64,000 nucleotides of DNA, from NCBI GenBank assembly GCA_035772405.1, contig JAYKKM010000011.1:186001-250000 (forward strand). The letters run 5' to 3'. The number at the start of each line of letters is the position of its first letter. Position 1 is the first letter of the stretch. Of this stretch, positions 1 to 7,534 are shown piece by piece. Below the pieces are notes generated by a model that was not told the DNA's origin, made no database searches, and worked only from the letters and a program-made list of their open reading frames with translations. Made by a program: the position numbers and the translations under genes. Origin of the DNA: Chrysogorgia sp. JL179-B06 (Eukaryota > Cnidaria > Anthozoa > Scleralcyonacea > Chrysogorgiidae).

Positions 1-65
1 ATAAAAAATTCTCGACGAGACTTGAACCAAAAGAAGACACCGTCGAAGCTACAGAGGTTTCATAA
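1..65 (+). CDS. 3' end of left-end copy of the acylated 67-residue protein (partial)
   Basis: Reading from base 3, the frame encodes the last 20 residues of the same protein as the ORF at 17530-17733, ending at a TAA at 63-65. The single repeat mismatch at base 18 changes a Gly in the right copy to Arg here. The 5' part lies before the window. If the outer repeat is complete, the element carries two full copies of this gene, one per end, both transcribed inward from the terminus. Confidence 0.7.
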   Translation, partial: KKFSTRLEPKEDTVEATEVS

Positions 66-90
66 TTTGAGAAAATTATGAAAATATATT

Positions 91-260
91 TTAGTCAAAA
101 CACCAATCTAAATATTTTACGTATTTTTGTCTCCAAAACTCGTTCGTCTCTACTTTTTCATAATCTTGTTGTATTTGAGTTCTCCTACTTAGTTGTCTAG
201 TTAAATAATTTTTGTTTTTAGTCTCTATCTGTTCGAGTTTGTATCTCTCACCACGACCTT
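91..260 (-). pseudogene. Repeat-borne 3' fragment of the zinc-ribbon gene
   Basis: This is the mirror copy of the last ~56 codons of the gene at 16803-17504, including its stop codon (91-93 on the minus strand). It has no start or N-terminal domain here because the inverted repeat ends at 260. It exists because the right repeat reaches into the coding region. It is not expected to be functional. Confidence 0.85.
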
Positions 261-314
261 ATTCCGAAGAGGTCACATGTTCAACCATTTTTGTTAGCAT
301 TTTCCGTGTCCTCT

Positions 315-3300
315 CTATAGGTTACCGACTTCTAGTTCCGCTATTCTGTAGTGTCCCAAAGCCAGCGTGTTAATACCATCCGGTAAGATGTGTCGCTTGT
401 CGTCATTTGCACTTAGCGCTTTCTTGTTTACGGCCTCCGTGTAAATCTCATGTCCACGTGATCTGAACACGTTCATGGTTTTGAAAATAGACACCCCACT
501 GAACAGACAGCTGAGATAGTCAAAGAATTTGATGTCTTTGTCAACCACACCTTTTTTTACTCCTTTACATTTTTTCTGATCACCACGCAACGTTCTGAAC
601 GCGTAGAGCTTGGCTCTTAATCCAACGAACTCTAGAACCTGTTCACCATGATGCTCGTCTTTCATCATACCGATCACCTTCTTGTTCTTACCTATTGGGA
701 TACAGCTAGGGTGGTTTTTCGCATAGCCAGATGTGTCGAATTCTTTCTCGACGTCTCCACTAATATCTTTGTAAAAGTCGTCTGTGAAAATTTCGTACAT
801 GAGACTGTCCGTGTCGGTGAAAAGCAACGTTGCCTTGTCTCCGTATTTCGGCTTGATGTAGTCATAATGAAATTCGTACATGATAGTTTTGCTAAGATCT
901 AAGATAGACATCCCGAGATAGACAGGCTTGTCAAAGACCACTTTAGTCCTTTTCATGTGAACGGCAACCAAATTCTCATCGAAGATCGTTCTGTGTTGGT
1001 AATTAGGCTTGGCAACTAGTTTTCTCATCTTCTCCTCCGTGGTGACTAGCTGAATGTCAACCCTATTACGAATATTTTCCATTGTCTTTCCAAACACGGA
1101 GTTATTCATGAGCTTGAAAAAATCCTTTTCGAACTCGTTCTTCGCAGCTGTTCTAAGTCGTGTGTTTAGGTCGATATACGGCTTCATCCACGCGCTCTCG
1201 TGAAATGTAATCCCACGATGAATTTTCGTGAGTTTCATTCCTAGTCTGATATATAGCTCTAGGTTTTTCTTGTGGAGCACGTAGTTGGTCTTGTTATTCA
1301 AATTCGGGATGAGTTTCTCAACACCGTTAACCATGACTCTCTCTGGCGCTAACGGATAGTCGTTATGGAGGTCGTGGAGCTCTTCTGAGTATTCCAAGTC
1401 CACTGTTAGAATACACGACATGTCTCTCCAGTTAGCTAGCTGGTCTTCTGTCATCCACTTGAAACCGTGGGTTGGTAGTGGCATGCTCATCGCACCACCA
1501 TACAGGTTGTTTTTGTCTAAGTCTGGTAAAAACACGCTTGGTTTCGAAGGGTTGAATAGTGAGTCTCCAGTTCGTTCCTCACTATTGACGTGATCCATGA
1601 ACTTGTTGTTAGCAACGGCGTGTCTTTTGGTAATAGTTGAGACTCCGCCACGGATCCCAGATTCCAACATCAAGAGCATGTCTACGTCTGTGATTAACTC
1701 GAGCTTCACTCCGGTGACTTTGAGTAGTGCATCCCATGCTAGTCCAGGTGACGTGAAATAGAACGCTGGATCAAGACTATAGTGAGTCTTACAGGTCTTT
1801 CTGAAATTTTCGAAAACATCTTCCAGTAACATCACGTCCGTTTTTAGGTACAGGTCGTGATACTCGCGCATGGTTTTCATGTTGAAGTGGTTCCAAACTT
1901 TAGTAGCATGGCGATAGTCTTCTTCAGAGATGGACGTGTTGTTAAGTTTCGAGTCAAACTTCTCTATAGTTGGTAACCGTCTCTCGTCGAGAGATGACAA
2001 CCCAGTCATGTGTTCGTACGGGAACACACCCTTCCGAGAAACTAGCTCGAAGTCTTTACCGAACACTCTTTTCGTTGAGACTAGGTCATCACTATCAAGA
2101 TTTTTAACTAACTTGTCTAAACTAGAGGACACGAACTTAAAGCTGTCAAGGAACCTAATTTCTCTTGTGATGGGTCTCTCCTTACCATCGTTGTCTGTCT
2201 CGTGGTCAACAGTTATGTCCTTACTGAACGAGATATATTTTTCTTCATTGTTCGGAATGCACTTGATGTCACCCTCTGTGACGCTAAGACTTTTCACGAA
2301 AAGATGTGAGTCGTAACCAGACAAGTTGTGAAAAATAACTGGCACGAACTTCGGTAGTTTGTACTTTAGGTTACAGCTGCTATGAGCAGCTCCGCGGTAC
2401 TTACCCGTGAGATGACAGTGGTCTCTGACTTTTCGATCTGGGTTACCTTTCTTAGTTTTTTGAGTCCAGTCTTTCCCACACAACCAACACGTCTCACTAC
2501 TATCGTGAACTCGTCTGTCATCTGGTCCGTAGATCATCTCTTTCGCGACTTTAAACTTGTCGTAGATGTTTTTCACGGCTCTCTCCACCTCTACGACGAA
2601 CTTCTCACCGATGTTTTCACCTTCAACCTTCTTGGTGTAGAGGTATGGCTCTTCGTAGTGGAGAGTGTCGTCGAAGCACTTCAGGTGAAAGCAAAATCCA
2701 GATGGTGTGTGGTGTTGATACTTAGTCGTTGAGCTAGACTCGGGGTTGTTAACACACCCGTCAATAGGTTCTATGGAACTCTCGAAGTCTGCGTAGATCG
2801 TGAATGGCACGTCTTGTGTCTTATAGATGTTCTCGAACTTTATGAAGCTCCCCTCTTCCGGCATTTCGGTCTTGATGCTGTCCACGTTGGAGCAACGCTC
2901 GGTGTGTTTCTCTAGAACTTCCTGCGAGGTGAAACTGTTCAAACACCGATAGCAAAAGAAGGTCGCGTGTTGATGTTTACTTTTCGTGTTAGATAACAAC
3001 CGACTCGTGTTTTTAATCCACGCGTAATGTGAGTTCACATTTCCGTCTTCACCCTGTTCTGTGATGAGTAACAGGTTGATGGTGTCTTTTGACTCTCCTC
3101 CGATGAGAAGTGGATAGACGCCTGTTTTCTCCTCATAGGCGAACACGTTAATACTAATCTTGTTATTTCTTGTAAACTTCCTAATGTCTGACAATGGTGT
3201 TGGGAACGAGATTCCGCTCCAGTCAAACTTCTCAGACTCTATTTTTAGGTTCTTACTAGACTTCTCCACATTCTTCTGTCTCAGTGATCTCGCAGAGGTT

Positions 3301-4040
3301 ATAGCCCACTTGAAGCACTCGTTATCAGCCTTGTTTTGGACGTTGACGATCGCGAGTTTTTTAACCAAAGCTGCTGGTGTTGGAATGTACGACGACGCGC
3401 TTATTGGCTTATACGTGTCGATATATATATCCAACTTAACGACACTCAAAACTCTCCAGCCACTACCTTTTTTCAAGTAGGTTGCTAAACTTTCTAAAAT
3501 TTTCCCAACAGACGTGTTATATAACTCATCCATGTCAGTCCCGGTCAACGTGATGCCAACGAGAGAGCGAAACATCGCGACTGCCTCCACTGGTCCGCTG
3601 TCGGTGGCTCTCACCATGACACACTCCAGCGCAAGTTTTGTCTTCAAACCACTCCGCTTCTCCACTTCACTAGTCCAAAGATCGATCACTAGAGTTTTTG
3701 AATTCTCTAGGAAGGTCTTCGGGTCTGTTTTCTGTTGAGCTTCAATGGAGTAGGTCTCCGAAAAGCCACGCATAGACTTCTCAGTCTTTTCCACGACTTG
3801 GTCTTCAGCGTCGTAAAAAATGTCTTCTGGTTCTGCGAGCAAGGGACTGACCTTACTTTTTAAGGTATTGAAAGCACTCGTAACTTTCTTTCTGATCGGC
3901 TCAGGTGTGTGATCAACAAACCAGTCAGACCATTCACCAAGTTTCTCTCTTAAATATGACTTTGGAGGAGCACTAGTTGGTTCTGGTGTACCAACAATCC
4001 AACTAGACCATTCGCTAAGTTTTGTTCTCAAGTAATTCAT
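315..4040 (-). CDS. PolB: Protein-primed DNA polymerase B (Polinton pPolB)
   Basis: This 1241-residue protein would replicate the linear element by protein priming. Visible landmarks in order are: a duplicated N-terminal YLRxKLxEWSxW motif (residues ~3-13 and 29-40); the Polinton-specific N-terminal region (CFKWA near 242); a C2H2 finger (~363-383); Exo I YADFE (~416-420); a CxxC...DHCH...C zinc/endonuclease-VII-like cluster (~518-556); Exo II HNLSGYD (~571-577); Exo III YLKTD (~731-735); polymerase motif A with DxxNLYGGAM (~842-851); motif B KLMNNSVFGK (~976-985); motif C TDTDS (~1075-1079); and LRAKLYAF near 1141. All catalytic acidic residues are present. The start ATG follows TATAATAAAGAGACG on the minus strand, matching the element-wide start motif. 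It is the last gene of a leftward series beginning at 5984. Confidence 0.97.
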   Translation of the reverse strand: MNYLRTKLSEWSSWIVGTPEPTSAPPKSYLREKLGEWSDWFVDHTPEPIRKKVTSAFNTLKSKVSPLLAEPEDIFYDAEDQVVEKTEKSMRGFSETYSIEAQQKTDPKTFLENSKTLVIDLWTSEVEKRSGLKTKLALECVMVRATDSGPVEAVAMFRSLVGITLTGTDMDELYNTSVGKILESLATYLKKGSGWRVLSVVKLDIYIDTYKPISASSYIPTPAALVKKLAIVNVQNKADNECFKWAITSARSLRQKNVEKSSKNLKIESEKFDWSGISFPTPLSDIRKFTRNNKISINVFAYEEKTGVYPLLIGGESKDTINLLLITEQGEDGNVNSHYAWIKNTSRLLSNTKSKHQHATFFCYRCLNSFTSQEVLEKHTERCSNVDSIKTEMPEEGSFIKFENIYKTQDVPFTIYADFESSIEPIDGCVNNPESSSTTKYQHHTPSGFCFHLKCFDDTLHYEEPYLYTKKVEGENIGEKFVVEVERAVKNIYDKFKVAKEMIYGPDDRRVHDSSETCWLCGKDWTQKTKKGNPDRKVRDHCHLTGKYRGAAHSSCNLKYKLPKFVPVIFHNLSGYDSHLFVKSLSVTEGDIKCIPNNEEKYISFSKDITVDHETDNDGKERPITREIRFLDSFKFVSSSLDKLVKNLDSDDLVSTKRVFGKDFELVSRKGVFPYEHMTGLSSLDERRLPTIEKFDSKLNNTSISEEDYRHATKVWNHFNMKTMREYHDLYLKTDVMLLEDVFENFRKTCKTHYSLDPAFYFTSPGLAWDALLKVTGVKLELITDVDMLLMLESGIRGGVSTITKRHAVANNKFMDHVNSEERTGDSLFNPSKPSVFLPDLDKNNLYGGAMSMPLPTHGFKWMTEDQLANWRDMSCILTVDLEYSEELHDLHNDYPLAPERVMVNGVEKLIPNLNNKTNYVLHKKNLELYIRLGMKLTKIHRGITFHESAWMKPYIDLNTRLRTAAKNEFEKDFFKLMNNSVFGKTMENIRNRVDIQLVTTEEKMRKLVAKPNYQHRTIFDENLVAVHMKRTKVVFDKPVYLGMSILDLSKTIMYEFHYDYIKPKYGDKATLLFTDTDSLMYEIFTDDFYKDISGDVEKEFDTSGYAKNHPSCIPIGKNKKVIGMMKDEHHGEQVLEFVGLRAKLYAFRTLRGDQKKCKGVKKGVVDKDIKFFDYLSCLFSGVSIFKTMNVFRSRGHEIYTEAVNKKALSANDDKRHILPDGINTLALGHYRIAELEVGNL

Positions 4041-4090
4041 CGTCTCTTTATTATAAGAGTCTTTTTTTAAACAAGGAAAACCGATTTTTA

Positions 4091-4118
4091 TTTTTCAAAA
4101 AAAAAGATTTTTGAAAAA
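4091..4118. terminator. AT-rich hairpin between polymerase and next upstream gene
   Basis: An 11-bp perfect stem (TTTTTCAAAAA / TTTTTGAAAAA, arms 4091-4101 and 4108-4118) lies in the 99-bp gap between the stop of the 4140 ORF and the polymerase start. It resembles the hairpins at other gene ends of the element. A role in transcript 3'-end formation is inferred from position only. Confidence 0.4.
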
Positions 4119-4139
4119 CATAATTTTATCATCTCGATT

Positions 4140-4343
4140 TTACACTATCTCTTTACGGAATGTGTATGTATCTCCATCGACTACAAGACTTTTCCCTATT
4201 TTTATACGATAGGTGATAGATCCCGCAAACATTTTCAAACTGTTTGCTAGTTCAAATATACTTTTATATTTTGTTTCTTCACCAGTGTCTATGTTTGTTT
4301 TGATCACGATCTGTGCGTGTTTTTCTACTTTTACAGTGATCAT
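4140..4343 (-). CDS. Small NUMOD1-like DNA-binding domain protein (tentative)
   Basis: This 67-residue frame has the look of a NUMOD1-type helix-turn-helix module, found next to GIY-YIG and HNH endonucleases: a DTGEETKYKSIFELANSL stretch followed by a short helix and a GKSLVVDGDTYTF end. The resemblance was judged by eye. It overlaps the upstream 89-residue ORF by 65 bp in another frame and lacks the AATAAAG start motif. It may be the C-terminal part of that upstream protein reached by frameshifting, or a separate reading frame. Confidence 0.45.
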   Translation of the reverse strand: MITVKVEKHAQIVIKTNIDTGEETKYKSIFELANSLKMFAGSITYRIKIGKSLVVDGDTYTFRKEIV

Positions 4344-4548
4344 ACCTCTTTGGTATTTCTATAGGTCTCATCTTTAGTGCCTCTCTAATTTCACTATGAT
4401 TAGCATTTTGTTTTAGTTTAACTCTTCGTTCTTTTGCGATAACTATTAGGTCTTTTAGAGTCTGACGGTCGTCCTTCTCTTTTTTTGGTTTTGTTTTCTT
4501 GACTTTTGGTTTTTGAATTTTATTTAAAGATCCCTTTGGGCGTGTCAT
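4279..4548 (-). CDS. Basic Lys-rich small protein, AT-hook-like N-terminus
   Basis: The 89-residue protein begins MTRPKGSLNK, close to an AT-hook (RPKGS), and is followed by a very Lys-rich segment to about residue 27. It probably binds DNA, possibly as a condensing factor or regulator, but no family is recognised. The ATG is preceded by ACTATAATAAAAGAGAT, the start motif seen throughout the element. Its last ~20 codons overlap the NUMOD-like frame, so a -1/+1 frameshift product joining the two is possible. Confidence 0.6.
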   Translation of the reverse strand: MTRPKGSLNKIQKPKVKKTKPKKEKDDRQTLKDLIVIAKERRVKLKQNANHSEIREALKMRPIEIPKRYDHCKSRKTRTDRDQNKHRHW

Positions 4549-4572
4549 ATCTCTTTTATTATAGTGTAGTGT

Positions 4573-4689
4573 TTAGTTTAAAAAAAATGATTTGAAAAGT
4601 TCTTCCAACTCTTCGTCGAGAGTGAGTACAGGTTCTACGAGGAAATAGTGACGAATGAGTTCGTTGATAACACGAATGAGAGTCATCAT
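4573..4689 (-). CDS. 38-residue hypothetical protein
   Basis: This short open frame begins with two consecutive ATGs directly after ACTCAATAA, so the first ATG sits in the same AATAAATG context as the other genes. It has a hydrophobic/basic N-terminal half (LIRVINELIRHYFLV) and an acidic amphipathic C-terminal half (DEELEELF). It fills an otherwise empty gap between two leftward genes. No family was recognised; a small regulator or membrane-associated peptide is possible. Confidence 0.5.
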   Translation of the reverse strand: MMTLIRVINELIRHYFLVEPVLTLDEELEELFKSFFLN

Positions 4690-4734
4690 TTATTGAGTTT
4701 CTAAACATTTTTGTTTAGAAATCATAGTTGTGAC

Positions 4735-5235
4735 TTAGAAAGCTACACGTTTAGGTTTTACCTTATCTTCCTTCTTTTTGTTCAACACAACTAACTCTTG
4801 TAAGTATAGTTGTAAGTACGCCACACTACCACTAACGTAGATGTTTCTAACGTTAATAGCCGCGTTAACGTTGTAGTTTTTAAGTTTTGTCAACTCACTA
4901 AACTCTATCTCCTCATCGTTATCTTTGAACGCTAAGATAAGTTCTGGGTCTACTTTGATGTAGACATTATCTCCACACAACCCACTTTTCATTTCGGTGA
5001 CGTCGACACCTTGATCTTTGAGATACTCTAGACATTTCTCTCGAATGTCAGCGACCTCTTTAAGTTGGTCTTCGTTTGAACATAATGTTGCGGTGAATTT
5101 TTTATCGTTGAATTTACTTTTTTGTACACCATATGTGAACACATTCTTGATCAGAATAGGTTTTGTGGTGGTGATGTTTATTGTAGCACTGTTGAATTTT
5201 TTGTTTAACATATATTTTCCAAATTCGATACTCAT
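4735..5235 (-). CDS. Hypothetical 166-residue protein, possible OB-fold ssDNA-binding protein
   Basis: No family is firmly recognised. The sequence looks beta-rich, ends in a strand-like block (GSVAYLQLYLQELVVL) followed by a basic KKKEDKVKPKR tail, and lies in the replication-side leftward series next to the polymerase. Single-stranded DNA-binding proteins of large DNA viruses often show such a pattern, so this is a candidate SSB, inferred from context and composition only. The start follows TATAATAAAGAG immediately before the ATG. Confidence 0.6.
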   Translation of the reverse strand: MSIEFGKYMLNKKFNSATINITTTKPILIKNVFTYGVQKSKFNDKKFTATLCSNEDQLKEVADIREKCLEYLKDQGVDVTEMKSGLCGDNVYIKVDPELILAFKDNDEEIEFSELTKLKNYNVNAAINVRNIYVSGSVAYLQLYLQELVVLNKKKEDKVKPKRVAF

Positions 5236-5264
5236 CTCTTTATTATACTATATATTTTTTCTCT

Positions 5265-5678
5265 TTAAAACAAACGTCGATTTAAGTAGTTATAAGTTTT
5301 GTATCCAACCCATCCTATACTAACAAACATCACTCCCTCTGTTATCGATAGATAGTCTTGCATCTCTTTTGATGGTGTATAGTAGTCATGAAGTTGCGGT
5401 TCTCTACGAAATGTTGCGGACAACGCGTCGAGAGCTGCATTCGTATCATTTATGTTGCGGTTAGCGTCTGACAGTGCCTGTCGTAGTCTCACAAGTTTGT
5501 CGCGGTGTTTAACTTCTTCTTCGTTCCACATTTCTTTTTCTCGCGCTAGTCTCTCTACTGCAAGATTGTGACGTTTCATCTCATCACCATACTTACTTCC
5601 ATCCAAACTTCTAAATAAAAATCCAGCACCTGCAAACGCGAGTGCGTTAAATAGTCCTCCTGCCATCATGGTCGTCAT
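5265..5678 (-). CDS. Membrane/coiled-coil protein of Polinton type
   Basis: The 137-residue protein has an N-terminal hydrophobic Gly/Ala-rich segment (MMAGGLFNALAFAGAGFLF), a charged, probably helical central region (~30-85) and a second hydrophobic stretch near 113-127 (GVMFVSIGWVGY). It resembles a small protein often present in animal Polintons, but its function is unknown to me. A structural or virion-membrane role is plausible. The start codon follows GTAAAATAAAGAA. Confidence 0.65.
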   Translation of the reverse strand: MTTMMAGGLFNALAFAGAGFLFRSLDGSKYGDEMKRHNLAVERLAREKEMWNEEEVKHRDKLVRLRQALSDANRNINDTNAALDALSATFRREPQLHDYYTPSKEMQDYLSITEGVMFVSIGWVGYKTYNYLNRRLF

Positions 5679-5687
5679 TTCTTTATT

Positions 5688-5984
5688 TTACTCATTGGTG
5701 TAGTAAACAAAGTAGTCACTCTCAACATAGTTGTCGAGAAATTCTAGGATGGATACGAGATCACATTGTCCTATATCCCACTCGTGAACTAAATCTAACA
5801 TAGTGTGCTTTGTGACTCCATCGTCTGTAATATGTTTGTTGTAGAACTCTTTTTCGTCTGAACCTTCGTCTGTGTACTTTACGTACAGATCTAGAAATCT
5901 TATCATCTGCGTAACACCGGTAACGTCGTCACACCACACCTCCTCTACCTTCTCTTCGAATACTTCACGTGTTAACATCTGCAT
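5688..5984 (-). CDS. Acidic 98-residue hypothetical protein
   Basis: Rich in Asp/Glu and aromatic residues, with no membrane segment or known motif. It opens the leftward gene series and is separated from the rightward gene at 5997 by only 12 bp. The start follows TTTATAAAGATAA. Function not recognised. Confidence 0.65.
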   Translation of the reverse strand: MQMLTREVFEEKVEEVWCDDVTGVTQMIRFLDLYVKYTDEGSDEKEFYNKHITDDGVTKHTMLDLVHEWDIGQCDLVSILEFLDNYVESDYFVYYTNE

Positions 5985-5996
5985 TTATCTTTATAA
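5985..5996. promoter_or_regulatory. 12-bp divergent promoter between two start codons
   Basis: The minus-strand ATG ends at 5984 and the plus-strand ATG begins at 5997. The 12 bases between (ttatctttataa) are all the space available, so both genes have AT-rich TATAAA-like sequence directly abutting the ATG. Transcription start must be at or very near the ATG, or upstream in the neighbouring gene. Confidence 0.6.
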
Positions 5997-6185
5997 ATGT
6001 TTACAGGAGCACGATCACGAAATTCACATCTAGAGGAGTACGCAATTAAAGTACTCAAACTCGAGAAAAAGATTAAAGATCTAGAGGAGTACGCAATATA
6101 TCGCGTGAAGAAAATAAGTGAACTAGAGTTTGAAAATAAATATTATAAAAGTCAACAAGGTGGTATGGTTGGTAGAATGAAGTAG
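5997..6185 (+). CDS. 62-residue coiled-coil protein
   Basis: It contains two copies of an EEYAI heptad-type block (residues ~12-16 and 30-34) and regularly spaced Leu/Ile, indicating a short coiled coil. The tail is Gly/Lys rich. The start is TTTATAAATG. It precedes the 43-bp tandem repeat array. No family recognised; a scaffold or dimerising regulator is possible. Confidence 0.55.
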   Translation: MFTGARSRNSHLEEYAIKVLKLEKKIKDLEEYAIYRVKKISELEFENKYYKSQQGGMVGRMK

Positions 6186-6190
6186 AATTT

Positions 6191-6504
6191 GACTAGATTT
6201 AGCATATGCTGAATTCTAGTGGTGACTAGATTTGACTAGATTTGACTAGATTTAGCATATGCTGAATTCTAGTGGTGACTAGATTTGACTAGATTTAGCA
6301 TATGCTGAATTCTAGTGGTGACTAGATTTGACTAGATTTAGCATATGCTGAATTCTAGTGGTGACTAGATTTGACTAGATTTAGCATATGCTGAATTCTA
6401 GTGGTGACTAGATTTGACTAGATTTAGCATATGCTGAATTCTAGTGGTGACTAGATTTGACTAGAATTTGACTAGATTTGACTAGATTTGACTAGATTTG
6501 ACTA
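6191..6504. repeat. 43-bp tandem repeat array with AGCATATGCT palindromes
   Basis: Six copies of the palindrome AGCATATGCT occur at 6201, 6254, 6297, 6340, 6383 and 6426. The last five are exactly 43 bp apart; the first gap is 53 bp because of one extra 10-bp GACTAGATTT subunit. Each unit also contains GAATTC and CTAG palindromes. The array ends in about five GACTAGATTT-type decamers. It fills the gap between the 5997 and 6516 genes near the main divergence point of transcription. An enhancer, origin or protein-binding array is plausible; it has no unique spacers. Confidence 0.95.
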
Positions 6505-6515
6505 CATAGATAAAG

Positions 6516-6869
6516 ATGGACCCTATAACAAATAACAATCCCATGAAAATAAAAGATCCACGACGAGTAGCTTCAGGTAAAAAACTCGCTGAGATTAGTA
6601 AAGCCGCGAAAGAGAAGAAAGCTTGTGAGAGATCTGAAAACTGCGAACGCGATGATGACGAGCAAGGTGAAAGTAGTTTTAACTTTGGATATGTTATCGG
6701 AGTGATTGGTGCTATTACAGGTGTTGGTGCGCTATACCTCGCGTACAAACAAGACAAGTCTCAAGACAAGTCACAAGACAAGTCTCAAGACAAATCTCAA
6801 GACAAGTCTCAAGACAAGTCTCCATCGTTAACACCTATCTCAAGAGAAGGGTACGAAACATTTGACTAA
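6516..6869 (+). CDS. Single-span membrane protein with QDKS repeats
   Basis: The 117-residue protein starts with a basic region containing DPRRVASGKKLAEISK, a pattern I associate with a conserved small Polinton membrane protein. It has one transmembrane helix (~57-76, GYVIGVIGAITGVGALYLAY) and then six QDKS tetrapeptide repeats (~79-102). The repeats are encoded by near-identical 12-bp DNA units and could vary in number between copies. Probably a virion-membrane or capsid-associated component. The start follows CATAGATAAAG. Confidence 0.7.
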   Translation: MDPITNNNPMKIKDPRRVASGKKLAEISKAAKEKKACERSENCERDDDEQGESSFNFGYVIGVIGAITGVGALYLAYKQDKSQDKSQDKSQDKSQDKSQDKSPSLTPISREGYETFD

Positions 6870-6892
6870 AAAAAATGTAGTATAATAAAAGA

Positions 6893-7117
6893 ATGACAGA
6901 TCAAAAAGTTATCATGAATGAAGTGTATAGCACTCTACTTTACGTCGCTGCTGGAGTCGGTATTAGTATGGTGTCAAAGAAAGTCTTTGGAGAGTCTCTA
7001 GGTACACCAAATAGTCTCGTTGGAACATTGAAACTTGTAGCCGCAGTGAGTGCTGGAACAGTCGCTGTAAAATACGCACAACAGAAGAAACTAGTCCCAG
7101 ACGACCCTTTCAAGTGA
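6893..7117 (+). CDS. Small two-helix membrane protein conserved in Polintons
   Basis: The 74-residue protein has two hydrophobic segments (~12-28 and 44-60) and ends KKLVPDDPFK, a C-terminal pattern I recognise from small Polinton proteins of unknown function. It lies in a rightward run of three small membrane genes (6516, 6893, 7142). The ATG follows GTATAATAAAAGA. A membrane component of the particle is the likeliest role. Confidence 0.7.
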   Translation: MTDQKVIMNEVYSTLLYVAAGVGISMVSKKVFGESLGTPNSLVGTLKLVAAVSAGTVAVKYAQQKKLVPDDPFK

Positions 7118-7141
7118 CCGTCACAAAACCTTAATAAAGGA

Positions 7142-7486
7142 ATGTTTAGTCAAAATTTAGAAGAGTTAAGTCTCACAATGAAGAAAGATTTGCAAAGTTC
7201 AAAGAAGAAAATGTTGCGTCTCAAAGTGAAAGCTATTATGAAAGTCGTTGCAACTACAATTATACTTGTGAGTGGTGTGGTCACCACCATCTTGTTTCCA
7301 AACCCGATCACTGGAGCTATTGCTATTGGAGCGGCAACAGTCTTGTCAGGTCCAGAAGGAGTTAAGCACACTATGAAAAGATTCAAGTCTGTGAGAGAGA
7401 ATAAAAAAATTATCAAAAAGGCAGACAAAGAGACTGACGAGAGGATCTTCGTTGACAAAATCCGTGCTCCAAATTTGGAGACATAG
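7142..7486 (+). CDS. Basic membrane protein
   Basis: This 114-residue protein has Lys-rich flanks and a central hydrophobic hairpin (~34-68, VVATTIILVSGVVTTILF and GAIAIGAATVL). The C-terminus is charged. The start follows CTTAATAAAGGA. It ends in a convergent arrangement with the lectin-like gene, separated by a hairpin. Function unknown; part of the small membrane-protein cluster. Confidence 0.65.
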   Translation: MFSQNLEELSLTMKKDLQSSKKKMLRLKVKAIMKVVATTIILVSGVVTTILFPNPITGAIAIGAATVLSGPEGVKHTMKRFKSVRENKKIIKKADKETDERIFVDKIRAPNLET

Positions 7487-7498
7487 TTAAGTTTGTTG

Positions 7499-7523
7499 TT
7501 TCGTAACTATACCAGTTACGAAA
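7499..7523. terminator. Hairpin between convergent genes (TTTCGTAACT palindrome)
   Basis: TTTCGTAACT and AGTTACGAAA form a 10-bp perfect stem with a 5-base loop, exactly between the stop codons at 7486 (plus) and 7535 (minus). The same TTTCGTAAC/GTTACGAAA stem recurs at 14403-14428, so it looks like a purposeful element signal for transcript ends. Confidence 0.6.
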
Positions 7524-7534
7524 TAAGAGAAACA

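Larger units (their letters stand above)
1..260. repeat. Left terminal inverted repeat (outer part missing)
   Basis: This is the reverse complement of 17335-17594 over 260 bp, with mismatches at 18 (a here, g in the other copy) and 221 (g here, a in the other copy). The match stops abruptly after 260. The repeat carries the 3' end of two genes that are complete only at the right end: the acylated 67-residue ORF (plus strand here) and the zinc-ribbon gene (minus strand here). It continues left of the window. Confidence 0.95.

Noticed and set aside
648..3738. Plus-strand frames opposite the polymerase
   Set aside because: Antisense shadows of a conserved 1241-residue coding region.
6191..6504. 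Tandem array as a CRISPR-like locus
   Set aside because: Units are contiguous with no unique spacers, and the context is a eukaryotic transposon.
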